64,000 nucleotides of DNA from Dolomedes plantarius (lineage: Eukaryota > Arthropoda > Arachnida > Araneae > Dolomedidae). Below are positions 48,401 through 51,094 of the stretch, piece after piece (position 1 is the stretch's first letter; every line of letters begins with the position of its first letter). Made by a program: the position numbers and the translations under genes. The notes beneath the pieces are model-generated. The model made no database searches. It worked only from the letters and a program-made list of their open reading frames with translations, and was not told where the DNA came from. The stretch is from positions 47,083,146-47,147,145 of the forward strand of contig OU015500.1 in NCBI GenBank assembly GCA_907164885.2, in the 5' to 3' direction.

Positions 48401-51094
48401 CCCTTCAGTGAACAATTTCTGAGGGATCTTCTCTTTGAAGGAGACCTGGGGTTACCAAAATTCCACATCCACATTGAATGCCAGATGCTCCCACCAAGGA
48501 AACGAAGCCTTGAGAATGTTCAGATTATTCTATGACGTTACAATCTCTCTCGCATACGGTATTGCACATTATTTACTAAATACATGAAACACCACATTTT
48601 TGTTACCCAAATATGTCTACACTTTATCAGTTAAATCATAATTTCAATAATTTATGTCTGAAATGTACCTTTTACCAACTCTGTTAATAGGAAAAAATGC
48701 AAACTATATCGCAATGGCGGACACTAGAACCACAATGACGGCTCTAGCATCCTGTCTGTATTCAGGATAGGCATACCCTAAGTATAGTAAAAAAGCTGTT
48801 TCACAAATTGCAATAAATTTTAATTATAAAAACTCTACTTATAAAAGCAGAATTTTAACTAAATCAAAACTTACATGGTTGCAGGGCTATCAGCAGCTAA
48901 TGCAACAGATGGATCAAGATGGATTTTTGCTGGCCTTCCATGAACTTGGAGAAATTGAGCTGGATCTTGTTTCTGTTATGACAATTATAAATTAATTTTA
49001 AATTTATTACTGAGTAAAATATAAAAAAAAATCAGGACATTAAATTCTCTGAAATACATGACATTTTAAATAAATATACAGGGTGAAGTGCAGTAAATGA
49101 GAACGCAAATTCATATAGTTCCACTTTGAATCTAATAAGTTTTTAACAAGTTGTTGTATTTGTATGAAAATTTGCATCATACTTTTGGTTCTATTCTGCA
49201 TTTACAGTTTTGCTTTTTTTTTTAAATCTATTCACAACTTTTTTTGCTGTAAATATTTAAAGTTTTTGTGTTTTGCGCTCTTACTTGCTCCCGCACTTGG
49301 GGCAAGTGAGAATGCAGGTCCCAATAAATCATAGTTGCTTATAGCAAAATAAGTAGGTGAAGGGAAAGAATAGCTATTTCATGCTGAACAAAAGGCTTTT
49401 TCTTTTTTTTTTAAACATTCTTTCATTGTAGAGGTATTAGTTGTTCAAGTTAGCAGTGTCAGTAACATCCGAATATTAACAAAATAAGTATATTTGTATT
49501 ATTTGTTATAGAGTAACAAATGTATGTTTAAAGTTCAAAAAAAGGTTTTTTTCCTTTGCCTAGGCCCTACCGAATATTATCAGACAAAAAAGACACGGAA
49601 AAAAATTAGTTCACCGCACCTTCCAGGCCTCACCTGGTACGAAAGGCAACTCAGAAATAGTGACAACAGAATTAGAAATTCAATATATTCACACACAGTT
49701 TGTAATGTCCACTCCACTCACATTCACTAACAGTTAGTCTAAATAAACTAGTCTATTACTTCTTATTACTAGTCTATTCACTTCTTCAAACCTAATGAAA
49801 AAAAGGCAGTTTCAGTTGCATAATTTACTATTTTTGAATGTTAAGGAATTAAAAAAACAATCATCAGCTGTTAACACGCTCGCTGCCACTAAAATTGGCA
49901 TATCCATCCTCAGATGCCGACGTTTCTATGGTTTCTACCACAACATCACTATCTCCTTCCAATTCGCTCGTAGAATCCCAACCGTAATCTTCATCGTCTG
50001 TGCTGTCATAATCAGAAAGATCACTCTTCTCTAATAATTCTAATATTTCGGCATCAGTCAATTTTTTATTTACTTTCCTTTCCTTGGGCTGTGAAGGTCC
50101 TGCCATACTTGTATTGTCCGCCATTTTTAAAAACGCACATAAAAAAATTGAAACACAAAATTTGAAAACCACGCACGTAAAATATAAAAAAAATGCTTCA
50201 CTAACATGCCTCAACAAGATCTTCGTTCAAACTCCAAGGCCGCACTAAATATAGAGCAAATAGCTTATCCTAGTCGACCGACGCACCAAAGCATCGCCAG
50301 CATGGGAGGTAGCACCATGCTGACACACTAGAGCATCAGTGGCAGCGAACGTGTTAAAGAAATATGGCAAAAGGTGGTTGGTTATGAAGTTTCTCCAACA
50401 AGAAAACATATGTTGGGAAGAAAAAACTATTTATATGGCTGTTATTATAAAACGGTAGGTTTTTATCAGTATATGGGGCCAGTTCTCACTTGCCCCGACA
50501 CAAATTTTTATGGGGTAAGTGAAAACCCTGCAGTACTGAAGTAATATTGTAAAAAATGTGGTTTTTATATATATTTTATCTGTATTCTTCATTTCTTAAT
50601 GAATAAATGGGTATTTTCAAAATAACTATGTGTTGAGGTTAATTAGTTACGATTTTTATTTGGCTAGTACTCTAATTTGGGTGCCTTAGTTAAAATGCAA
50701 GGGTTTGGTAGGTATAAAAATTTTCCCTTTTACAATTGTTTTCTGTTAATAAAAACTATATATAGAGCAAGAATTTTCCTACAAAGTACACTTGAAATTT
50801 AATTTTTTAGGGTTTTAAACCCATGTTCTCACTTACTCCATTTTACCCTATACATATATATTCATTCAATATATTTATATATTTATTTCATAGCTGTAGC
50901 ACTAAATTAAACTTTTAAATTTATAAATGGCTAACATCTTAATTACAAAGCAATTAATTTAAAAACAATTATAAAAAATGAGAAAAATGACTAACAATTT
51001 TCTCATAATATTCCCTTCTTCTTTCAGCTCTTCTTTTATAATCTACCATCATTCCTCTAATCTTTTTCTCTTGTTTCCTGGCTTCATGCCACAT
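2947..51094 (-). CDS. CLASRP: CLASRP (CLK4-associating SR-rich protein), 18 coding exons, complete CDS
   Basis: Nuclear SR-related splicing regulator; in mammals the protein binds CLK4 kinase and influences alternative splicing. Eighteen exons joined at GT-AG sites give 753 codons (the human protein is somewhat shorter). Order: N-terminus beginning MWHEARKQEKKIRGMMVDYK, typical of the family; a DRY_EERY-type region (about residues 33-175) with DRFDVRAHLD and CYERYRTLVQND; an acidic stretch (about 180-200); a basic segment KSRRERRALREKKLAGRKI (about 263-281); the family motif ITSFG in exon 11; long RS-rich exons (about 350-530); a charged helical KLTPQERLKRKMQ region (about 543-605); and an RS tail ending SSRHYR. 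The start is fixed by family similarity and by an acceptor AG immediately before the ATG, so a 5' non-coding exon lies upstream. Exons 9 and 11 need compensating one-base corrections. Identity is near certain; exact frame in exons 9-11 is less so. Confidence 0.95.
3413..4128 (-). other. CLASRP intron 17, nothing further seen
   Basis: AT-rich intron with GTATGT donor (4,128) and ATTAG acceptor (3,413). No repeat or gene recognised. Confidence 0.7.
4129..4175 (-). CDS. CLASRP: CLASRP coding exon 17
   Basis: 47 nt encoding DRAEELREMAIKLRQ, matching the human REDELRAMARKIRMKERERR region. Acceptor TATAG, donor GTATGT. Confidence 0.93.
4553..4735 (-). mobile_element. tRNA-derived SINE with perfect 14-bp target-site duplication
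   Basis: On the minus strand it begins GCCAGGTGATGGCCGAATGG (A-box-like) and has GGTTCGAGTCCC (B box) about 60 bases in, the layout of a Ser/Leu-like tRNA head. It ends in a CCAAA-type repeat tail (4,553-4,572 on the plus strand). It is flanked by the perfect duplication TTAGTAATAAAATG at 4,539-4,552 and 4,736-4,749. It lies in CLASRP intron 16. The head is degenerate and joined to unrelated sequence, so it is not a functional tRNA gene. Confidence 0.88.
4750..6106 (-). other. Rest of CLASRP intron 16, nothing further seen
   Basis: AT-rich; no coding or repeat structure recognised. The open frame at 5,415-5,645 has no similarity I recognise and is probably chance. Confidence 0.6.
6107..6165 (-). 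CDS. CLASRP: CLASRP coding exon 16
   Basis: 59 nt encoding KADKKAQMEKTEKQLQERQ, matching human FKADKKAAQEKMIQQE. Acceptor TATAG, donor GTATGA. Confidence 0.94.
6166..7136 (-). other. CLASRP intron 15, nothing further seen
   Basis: AT-rich intron bounded by GTATGT and TATAG. No feature recognised. Confidence 0.7.
7137..7197 (-). CDS. CLASRP: CLASRP coding exon 15
   Basis: 61 nt encoding TKLTPQERLKRKMQLALKKQ, very close to the human KLTPQEKLKLRMQKALNRQ block that starts the C-terminal charged helix. Acceptor TTCCAG, donor GTATGT. Confidence 0.95.
7965..9050 (-). repeat. Tandem array of ~165-bp degenerate units at the 5' end of a Helitron
   Basis: About six to seven units share, in order, a short G run with TTTAAGCCCC-like text, CCTTAAAATTTGAATTTTTA, CACCTAGGGCTTAAGAGGAA, AGCTTCCTAGGCCTTATGGT and AGAGATACAGTGATCAGTCA. 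Units differ by substitutions and small indels. The array abuts a Helitron-like 5' terminus at 9,076. It sits in CLASRP intron 14. Confidence 0.85.
7965..9076 (-). mobile_element. Helitron (non-autonomous), minus strand, 5' end at 9,076
   Basis: Read on the minus strand the right edge is A|TCTATATGTATAAAAGG, the form seen at the 5' ends of the other Helitrons here (TC followed by a TA-rich stretch and AAAAG/C). The internal part is the tandem array. A 3' CTAG end with hairpin was not found on the left, so the left boundary is only the start of the array. Confidence 0.6.
9643..9682 (-). CDS. CLASRP: CLASRP coding exon 14
   Basis: 40 nt encoding LQQLMGKAPPATK. Small linker exon; the phase fits both neighbours. 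Acceptor TTACAG. The donor is GTCAGT after AAA; a GTAAGA four bases further would shift the frame, so I chose the former. Confidence 0.83.
9683..11575 (-). other. CLASRP intron 13, nothing further seen
   Basis: AT-rich. It includes an A-rich stretch at 10,858-10,890. Two overlapping open frames (10,922-11,191 and 11,176-11,460) show no recognisable similarity. Confidence 0.6.
11576..11848 (-). CDS. CLASRP: CLASRP coding exon 13 (RS-rich)
   Basis: 273 nt encoding SHSASHSRSRSRSCARSRSN, further Ser/Arg/Lys repeats, a proline run (PQLPPPPVKSYYR) and an acidic serine stretch ending NTIPTTTR. Acceptor TTACAG, donor GTAACT. Confidence 0.9.
12110..12385 (+). pseudogene. 3' remnant of a non-LTR retrotransposon (LINE) ORF2, C-terminal zinc-knuckle region
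   Basis: The frame reads GHDCLRKHLHRINLAPDPLC then LLCNNQEEMDMLHLTSCPAL and ends LWERYWIARHKLMD. A Cys-x2-Cys ... His-x3-Cys knuckle preceded by HLHRI-type text and followed by LWERYW is the usual C-terminal end of arthropod LINE ORF2 proteins (jockey/R1-like or RNase H-bearing clades). Only this end is present, so it is a 5'-truncated dead copy. It lies in CLASRP intron 12, left of the Helitron end at 12,484. Confidence 0.72.
12484..13537 (-). mobile_element. Helitron, minus strand, 3' end at 12,484
   Basis: On the minus strand the left edge reads CCGAGCAACGCTGGGACGGG, then TACAGCTAG|T: GC-rich imperfect hairpin plus CTAG followed by T, the Helitron 3' end. The right side runs into a TA microsatellite (13,519-13,537) where a Tigger begins, so the 5' TC end is not resolved. 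The body (12,780-13,520) is unusually CpG-rich for this window. No Rep or helicase motif was seen. Confidence 0.72.
13538..15083 (-). mobile_element. Tigger/pogo transposon with inactivated transposase
   Basis: Terminal inverted repeats begin CAGTGGTACCTCC (13,538) and, reversed, CAGTGGAACCTCC (15,083). The sub-terminal text of both ends contains TGTCCGCT/GTCCGTTA-type repeats. The left end abuts TA; the right flank is TG. The transposase is on the minus strand (separate entry). The element sits in the TA-rich junction between two Helitrons in CLASRP intron 12. Confidence 0.88.
13798..14872 (-). pseudogene. Tigger-like transposase pseudogene (DDE_1), N-terminus missing
   Basis: Reads in order: WIGKLKYLCKGYGDTDIFDA then DESGLFCHVLPDKTLCFKGG (first catalytic Asp in D-A-D-E-S-G-L-F); RCNMLGDFETPIV, KAKKPRCFKN and KKAWITTEIMSDWLVELDNK; KIILFMDNATAN (second Asp). 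Then the reading jumps to QGIIRSFKVRFRN, skipping the segment that normally ends in Q-P-x-D-Q, so the third catalytic Asp is deleted. Last comes the acidic C-terminal part (14,187-13,798). A one-base deletion in an A run near 14,645 breaks the frame, and the HTH/CENPB N-terminal domains are absent. It is not functional. Confidence 0.85.
15084..15997 (+). mobile_element. Helitron, plus strand, 3' end at 15,997
   Basis: The 3' end has a clean hairpin CGACCATGCTGGTCG (15,971-15,985) followed by CTAG (15,994-15,997) and T. The 5' side is a TA stretch followed by ATAAAACGCGTAGGTATGCG, as in Helitron starts. A Lys/Arg/Glu-rich frame (about 15,220-15,355: RNTRKQAALSSENWEQSQER) resembles the short basic N-terminal segment of Helitron proteins. 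No Rep or helicase domain is present, so it is a deleted copy. Confidence 0.72.
16351..16614 (-). CDS. CLASRP: CLASRP coding exon 12 (RS-rich)
   Basis: 264 nt, open throughout, encoding a Ser/Lys/Arg-rich segment that starts SKIKDNSSGVIGPQLPSKNG and ends in SRSRSR. This is part of the arginine/serine domain that CLK kinases phosphorylate in the family. Acceptor CTTAAG, donor GTATTT. The phase fits the corrected frame of exon 11. Confidence 0.9.
17537..20964 (+). mobile_element. Inner Helitron (3.4 kb) nested in another Helitron
   Basis: Begins TCTAATATGTAAAAATTAAT at 17,537 after A and ends with hairpin CCGGGCAACGCCGGG, then TACTTCAG and CTAG (20,961-20,964) followed by T: the canonical A|TC...CTAG|T arrangement. 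The related copy at 37.7 kb shows the uninterrupted sequence across this point, which confirms both ends. No helicase or Rep motif was recognised. Its last 1.7 kb is a tandem-repeat field. Confidence 0.9.
19240..20935 (+). repeat. Tandem repeat field at the 3' side of the inner Helitron, ~163-bp unit
   Basis: The last three units are near-identical and spaced 164 and 163 bp (GTATAACATTTCACATGC at 20,525, 20,689 and 20,852). Each contains AATTTATACTGTG, AAATTGATTTTGGTTAACAA, ACATTTTTACTTACAGC and GATGAAAGACTGCATCTA. Upstream copies (from about 19,240) are more diverged and irregular, so the field seems to have grown next to the 3' terminus. Confidence 0.88.
21515..21539. repeat. Short perfect inverted repeat
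   Basis: 12-bp arms TCTCCTACTTAA / TTAAGTAGGAGA around a single G. Intronic; no function suggested. Confidence 0.7.
21917..23084 (-). mobile_element. pogo/Tigger-like transposon remnant with a further small insert
   Basis: Inverted ends CTGTATTTACTGGCATATAC (21,917) and, reversed, CTGTATTTGCTAGTGTATAG (23,084), a style common in pogo-type elements. Between about 22,140 and 22,330 the minus strand encodes WVKSSWNVVKHETVVKLFKK then CGISNSLDATEDD, the C-terminal signature of pogo/Tigger transposases. Most of the gene is gone. A separate inverted-repeat insert (22,711-22,949) lies inside. It is in CLASRP intron 11. Confidence 0.8.
22711..22949. mobile_element. Small nested MITE-like insert (possibly hAT)
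   Basis: Ends CGGTGGTTCCAAGGGGCGAG (22,711) and, reversed, CCAATGACGGCTCCAATCC (22,949) are related imperfect inverted repeats. Inside are C-rich runs and a TA microsatellite (22,861-22,890). The GGCTCCA style of the end is reminiscent of hAT ends; class uncertain. Confidence 0.4.
23205..23361 (-). CDS. CLASRP: CLASRP coding exon 11, with a second pair of compensating discrepancies
   Basis: 157 nt with STSKSRSRSPPDAGKIMFIT and then SFGDEGSD, matching the family motif before the long RS domain. Length is right for the flanking phases, yet the internal frame is off by one at both ends. About one base is missing close to the acceptor (23,356-23,361), and one A too many sits in the six-A run at 23,243-23,248. 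Past that run the frame that fits exon 12 reads SHQTSKHGKNS; read literally the exon stops instead. The acceptor is weak in pyrimidines, so its exact position is uncertain. Confidence 0.8.
23946..23996. repeat. Perfect 23-bp hairpin in CLASRP intron 10
   Basis: Arms TTCTCTTAATTATGTTTAAAGCA / its exact reverse complement (given as positions 23,946-23,968 and 23,974-23,996) with a five-base loop TGTTG. The match is exact over all 23 bases and stops abruptly on both sides. No transposon ends or target duplications were seen around it. It could be a small RNA hairpin, a fold-back duplication, or a sequencing/assembly artefact. Confidence 0.8.
24472..24509 (-). CDS. CLASRP: CLASRP coding exon 10
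   Basis: 38 nt encoding YAARDSPTYNTR, matching the human SYARRDSPTYDPYKR motif. Acceptor TTTTAG, donor GTATAT. It enters in phase 2 (completing a Ser codon) and leaves in phase 1. Confidence 0.9.
24510..25442 (-). other. CLASRP intron 9, right part, nothing further seen
   Basis: AT-rich, no feature recognised before the Tigger at 25,443. Confidence 0.6.
25443..26410 (+). mobile_element. Non-autonomous Tigger/pogo element
   Basis: Inverted ends CAGTCAAACCCCATTATAGC (25,443) and, reversed, CAGTCGAACCTCGTATAACG (26,410), both next to TA. Inside is a plus-strand scrap with a four-fold 18-bp repeat (about 25,656-25,725, reading N-V-E-D-T-T) and remnants such as LTDEEYCGIY, perhaps from the end of a transposase. 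It is heavily deleted. Confidence 0.82.
26530..26606 (-). CDS. CLASRP: CLASRP coding exon 9, with two opposing one-base frame discrepancies
   Basis: 77 nt that clearly encode SRRERRALREKKLAGRKITS followed by PP, matching the human RRSRRQRREF...RGRKISPPS block. Read literally from the acceptor at 26,606 in phase 0 the frame is wrong and stops early. One extra A in the AAA run near 26,600-26,602 restores the GRKSRR frame. At the other end the C run at 26,533-26,539 (G7 on the plus strand) has one base too many for the following S-Y-A codons. The two offsets cancel, so exon length agrees with its neighbours' phases. A second AG five bases downstream (exon end 26,601) would also open the frame but would lose Gly-Arg. 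Confidence 0.85.
26607..28347 (-). other. CLASRP intron 8, right part, nothing further seen
   Basis: AT-rich. A somewhat more complex stretch at 27,780-27,930 was examined and not recognised. Confidence 0.5.
28360..28643 (+). mobile_element. tRNA-derived SINE, plus strand, with 12-bp target-site duplication
   Basis: Head GCCCGGTGGCATAGTGATTA (A-box-like) and GGTCCAGGGTTCAACCC (B box), then a body containing CTTTTCATCCCTTGAGTGGG and TCGATAAAATGAGGACCA, similar to the conserved central part known from several metazoan SINEs. Flanked by GAATAGTTTTGT at 28,348-28,359 and 28,644-28,655. It lies in CLASRP intron 8. Confidence 0.88.
28656..31449 (-). other. CLASRP intron 8, central part
   Basis: AT-rich; a TA microsatellite at about 30,021-30,053. 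A moderately G-rich patch at 29,870-30,330 was not recognised. No coding similarity. Confidence 0.5.
31450..32143 (-). mobile_element. Helitron of the 718-bp family, minus strand, 3' end missing
   Basis: On the minus strand it starts A|TCTATATATATAAAACAG at 32,143 and follows the copies at 17,022 and 37,707 through the GTAGGGGTGCACTAA text and the internal TA/AT-rich part. The terminal hairpin and CTAG expected near 31,420 are absent. A short palindromic AT stretch stands in their place. Confidence 0.78.
32144..34218 (-). other. CLASRP intron 8, nothing further seen
   Basis: AT-rich; a short TA run at 32,660-32,680. The open frames on the minus strand at 32,743-33,233 have no similarity I recognise. 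Confidence 0.55.
34219..34721 (+). mobile_element. Short Helitron (503 bp), plus strand, both ends intact
   Basis: A|TCTATATATATATATATAAA start, then GAGCTTGTCTGTTTGTTTGT, common in arthropod Helitrons. The 3' end is hairpin CCCGGGCAACGCCGGG followed by CTAG (34,718-34,721) and T. The interior (34,400-34,540) is GC-richer than the surroundings. The 3' hairpin is nearly the same as that of the inner Helitron at 20.96 kb although the bodies differ. Confidence 0.87.
34722..34769. repeat. (TA)n microsatellite
   Basis: Pure TA repeat directly after the Helitron 3' end. The open frames overlapping it on both strands are repeat artefacts. Confidence 0.95.
34786..35183. mobile_element. MITE with long (~80 bp) inverted repeats, TA target
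   Basis: Left CAGGATGTATCAGTACAGTG and right (reversed) CAAGGTGTACAGCGGTTACA, both followed by CAAACTTTCAGGA and, further in, GATGGGAAATCACATAGCAA. Flanked by TA. No transposase remnant, so the superfamily is not certain; the ends look Tc1/mariner-like. Confidence 0.8.
35415..35883 (-). mobile_element. Short Helitron (469 bp), minus strand, both ends intact
   Basis: On the minus strand: A|TCTATATATTTAAGTTGCTA start at 35,883, and hairpin CCGTCATGTTTTGACGG, then GTATCAA and CTAG|T at the 3' end (35,415). A family distinct from the 718-bp and 503-bp copies. It lies in CLASRP intron 8. Confidence 0.85.
35884..37160 (-). other. CLASRP intron 8, left of exon 8, nothing further seen
   Basis: AT-rich; no repeat structure or coding similarity recognised. 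Confidence 0.6.
37161..37239 (-). CDS. CLASRP: CLASRP coding exon 8
   Basis: 79 nt encoding YLLQDKEEAEQLRLAREIEE then EKAMYS. This charged helix and the KAMYS end are family features. Acceptor AACAG, donor GTAACT; ends in phase 0 before a 10.5-kb intron. Confidence 0.94.
37447..37543 (-). CDS. CLASRP: CLASRP coding exon 7
   Basis: 97 nt encoding DVTVDVSVLTPSQCAEMNAQ and then SIKYGMVDDDFIT, matching the human DVEVDVDELN...YGMADGDFV region. Acceptor CCCCAG, donor GTAAGA. The next intron is 207 nt. Confidence 0.93.
37707..38431 (-). mobile_element. Helitron of the 718-bp family (725 bp), minus strand, both ends intact
   Basis: Start A|TCTATATATATAAAACAG at 38,431 and end GCAAGGTATTCAG|CTAG|T at 37,707. 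It is co-linear with the outer Helitron at 17,022-21,167 and shows the uninterrupted sequence at the point where the inner Helitron inserted there. It lies in CLASRP intron 6. Confidence 0.88.
38432..40226 (-). other. CLASRP intron 6, nothing further seen
   Basis: AT-rich. No recognised repeat or coding similarity; the open frame at 39,592-39,825 is probably chance. Confidence 0.55.
40227..40369 (-). CDS. CLASRP: CLASRP coding exon 6
   Basis: 143 nt encoding LADKKAAIGYVYEDSTES, matching the human KKASIGYTYEDST motif, then an acidic run of Asp/Glu residues. Acceptor ACTAG, donor GTACAA; phase 2 in, phase 1 out. Confidence 0.94.
40455..40539 (-). CDS. CLASRP: CLASRP coding exon 5
   Basis: 85 nt encoding NEDKFLHQIFMEERYGIFKP and a short Glu/Lys end. 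It corresponds to the human segment around CLYQIYIDELYGG. Acceptor TTTCAG, donor GTAAGT. It is separated from exon 6 by an intron of only 85 nt. Confidence 0.9.
40540..41524 (-). other. CLASRP intron 4, nothing further seen
   Basis: AT-rich intron; only a small local GAATGCAAATAGAA-type duplication near 41,180-41,230. Confidence 0.6.
41525..41601 (-). CDS. CLASRP: CLASRP coding exon 4
   Basis: 77 nt encoding VSYEEEDRKTCYERYRTLVQ followed by NDFLG; the YERYR..VQND block is conserved in CLASRP. Acceptor CTAG, donor GTAAGA; ends in phase 1. Confidence 0.94.
41897..41998 (-). CDS. CLASRP: CLASRP coding exon 3
   Basis: 102 nt encoding MPWQGHADNLIDRFDVRAHL and then DLIPEYKPP. The DRFDVRAHLD motif is a hallmark of the DRY_EERY-type splicing-regulator domain. 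Acceptor TTTCAG, donor GTAAGC. Confidence 0.95.
42380..42423. repeat. Poly-C/poly-A homopolymer tract
   Basis: A run of C directly followed by a run of about 27 A. Intronic. Such runs are common sites of length error in assemblies. Confidence 0.9.
42569..43425. mobile_element. Unclassified terminal-inverted-repeat element
   Basis: Ends CATAGCTGCCAACCTCCC (42,569) and, reversed, CATACGTGCCAAGTGTTCC (43,425) are imperfect inverted repeats. The interior is GC-richer than the flanks and has three loose copies of a GTGAAGCA-x-ATGAGGTT/GATTTTACTTTTTT motif (about 43,020-43,210). No transposase was recognised on either strand. It lies in CLASRP intron 2. Class unknown. Confidence 0.4.
43875..44589 (-). 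mobile_element. Non-autonomous Tigger/pogo element
   Basis: Ends CTAGAACCTCCCAAATC (43,875) and, reversed, CAGTACAACCTCCCAAATC (44,589), flanked by TA. The minus strand holds traces of the acidic C-terminal part of a Tigger transposase (44,100-44,430: EIVELVEWANKGNINLDKSD, SLSDSEIIDSVVNN and SESDSECTESK), with stops. It lies in CLASRP intron 2. Confidence 0.82.
44590..46896 (-). other. CLASRP intron 2, central part, nothing further seen
   Basis: AT-rich; no feature recognised. Confidence 0.5.
46897..47072. mobile_element. MITE, 176 bp, pogo-like ends
   Basis: Ends TAGTTCGCTCTCTGTTTAAC and, reversed, CAGTTGGCTCTCTGTTTAAC, flanked by TA on both sides. The interior contains short repeats of the form ATCGTCTTTAA(A/G)TAGAGAT. 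No coding. Confidence 0.82.
47073..48874 (-). other. CLASRP intron 2, part next to exon 2
   Basis: AT-rich except 48,175-48,535, which is GC-richer and contains CCTCCCC/CCCCTC-type text and short open frames on both strands without recognised similarity. This patch may be a fragment of an unidentified repeat. Confidence 0.4.
48875..48972 (-). CDS. CLASRP: CLASRP coding exon 2
   Basis: 98 nt encoding KQDPAQFLQVHGRPAKIHLD and then a stretch ending DSPATM. Human CLASRP has a closely similar block after YYEKI. Acceptor AACAG, donor GTAAGT; ends in phase 2. Confidence 0.94.
49079..50850. mobile_element. TA-flanked inverted-repeat element carrying a nested piggyBac MITE
   Basis: Left CAGGGTGAAGTGCAGTAAAT then GAGAAC; right (reversed) TAGGGTAAAATGGAGTAAGT then GAGAAC; TA on both flanks. 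Sub-terminal text at 49,290-49,320 and 50,480-50,500 repeats the TTGCCCC/GGGGCAAGTGAGAA motif, again inverted. No transposase of its own was seen. It nearly fills CLASRP intron 1 (48,973-50,995). The ends suggest the Tc1/mariner-pogo group. Confidence 0.72.
49875..50353 (-). mobile_element. piggyBac MITE with TTAA duplication, containing a transposase N-terminus
   Basis: Exact inverted ends CACGCTCGCTGCCACT and CACGTTCGCTGCCACT (one mismatch), with TTAA at 49,871-49,874 and 50,354-50,357. The minus-strand frame from the ATG at 50,124 reads MADNTSMAGPSQPKERKVNK then KLTDAEILELLEKSD and an acidic D/E/S stretch typical of piggyBac transposase N-termini. It then runs straight into the terminal repeat and stops at 49,864. 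The catalytic domain is deleted. It inserted into the element at 49,079-50,850. Confidence 0.9.
50996..51094 (-). CDS. CLASRP: CLASRP coding exon 1
   Basis: 33 codons, M-W-H-E-A-R-K to Y-Y-E-K-I, the most conserved N-terminal block of the family. The acceptor AG directly precedes the ATG. Donor is GTTAGT; phase 0 at both ends. Confidence 0.95.
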
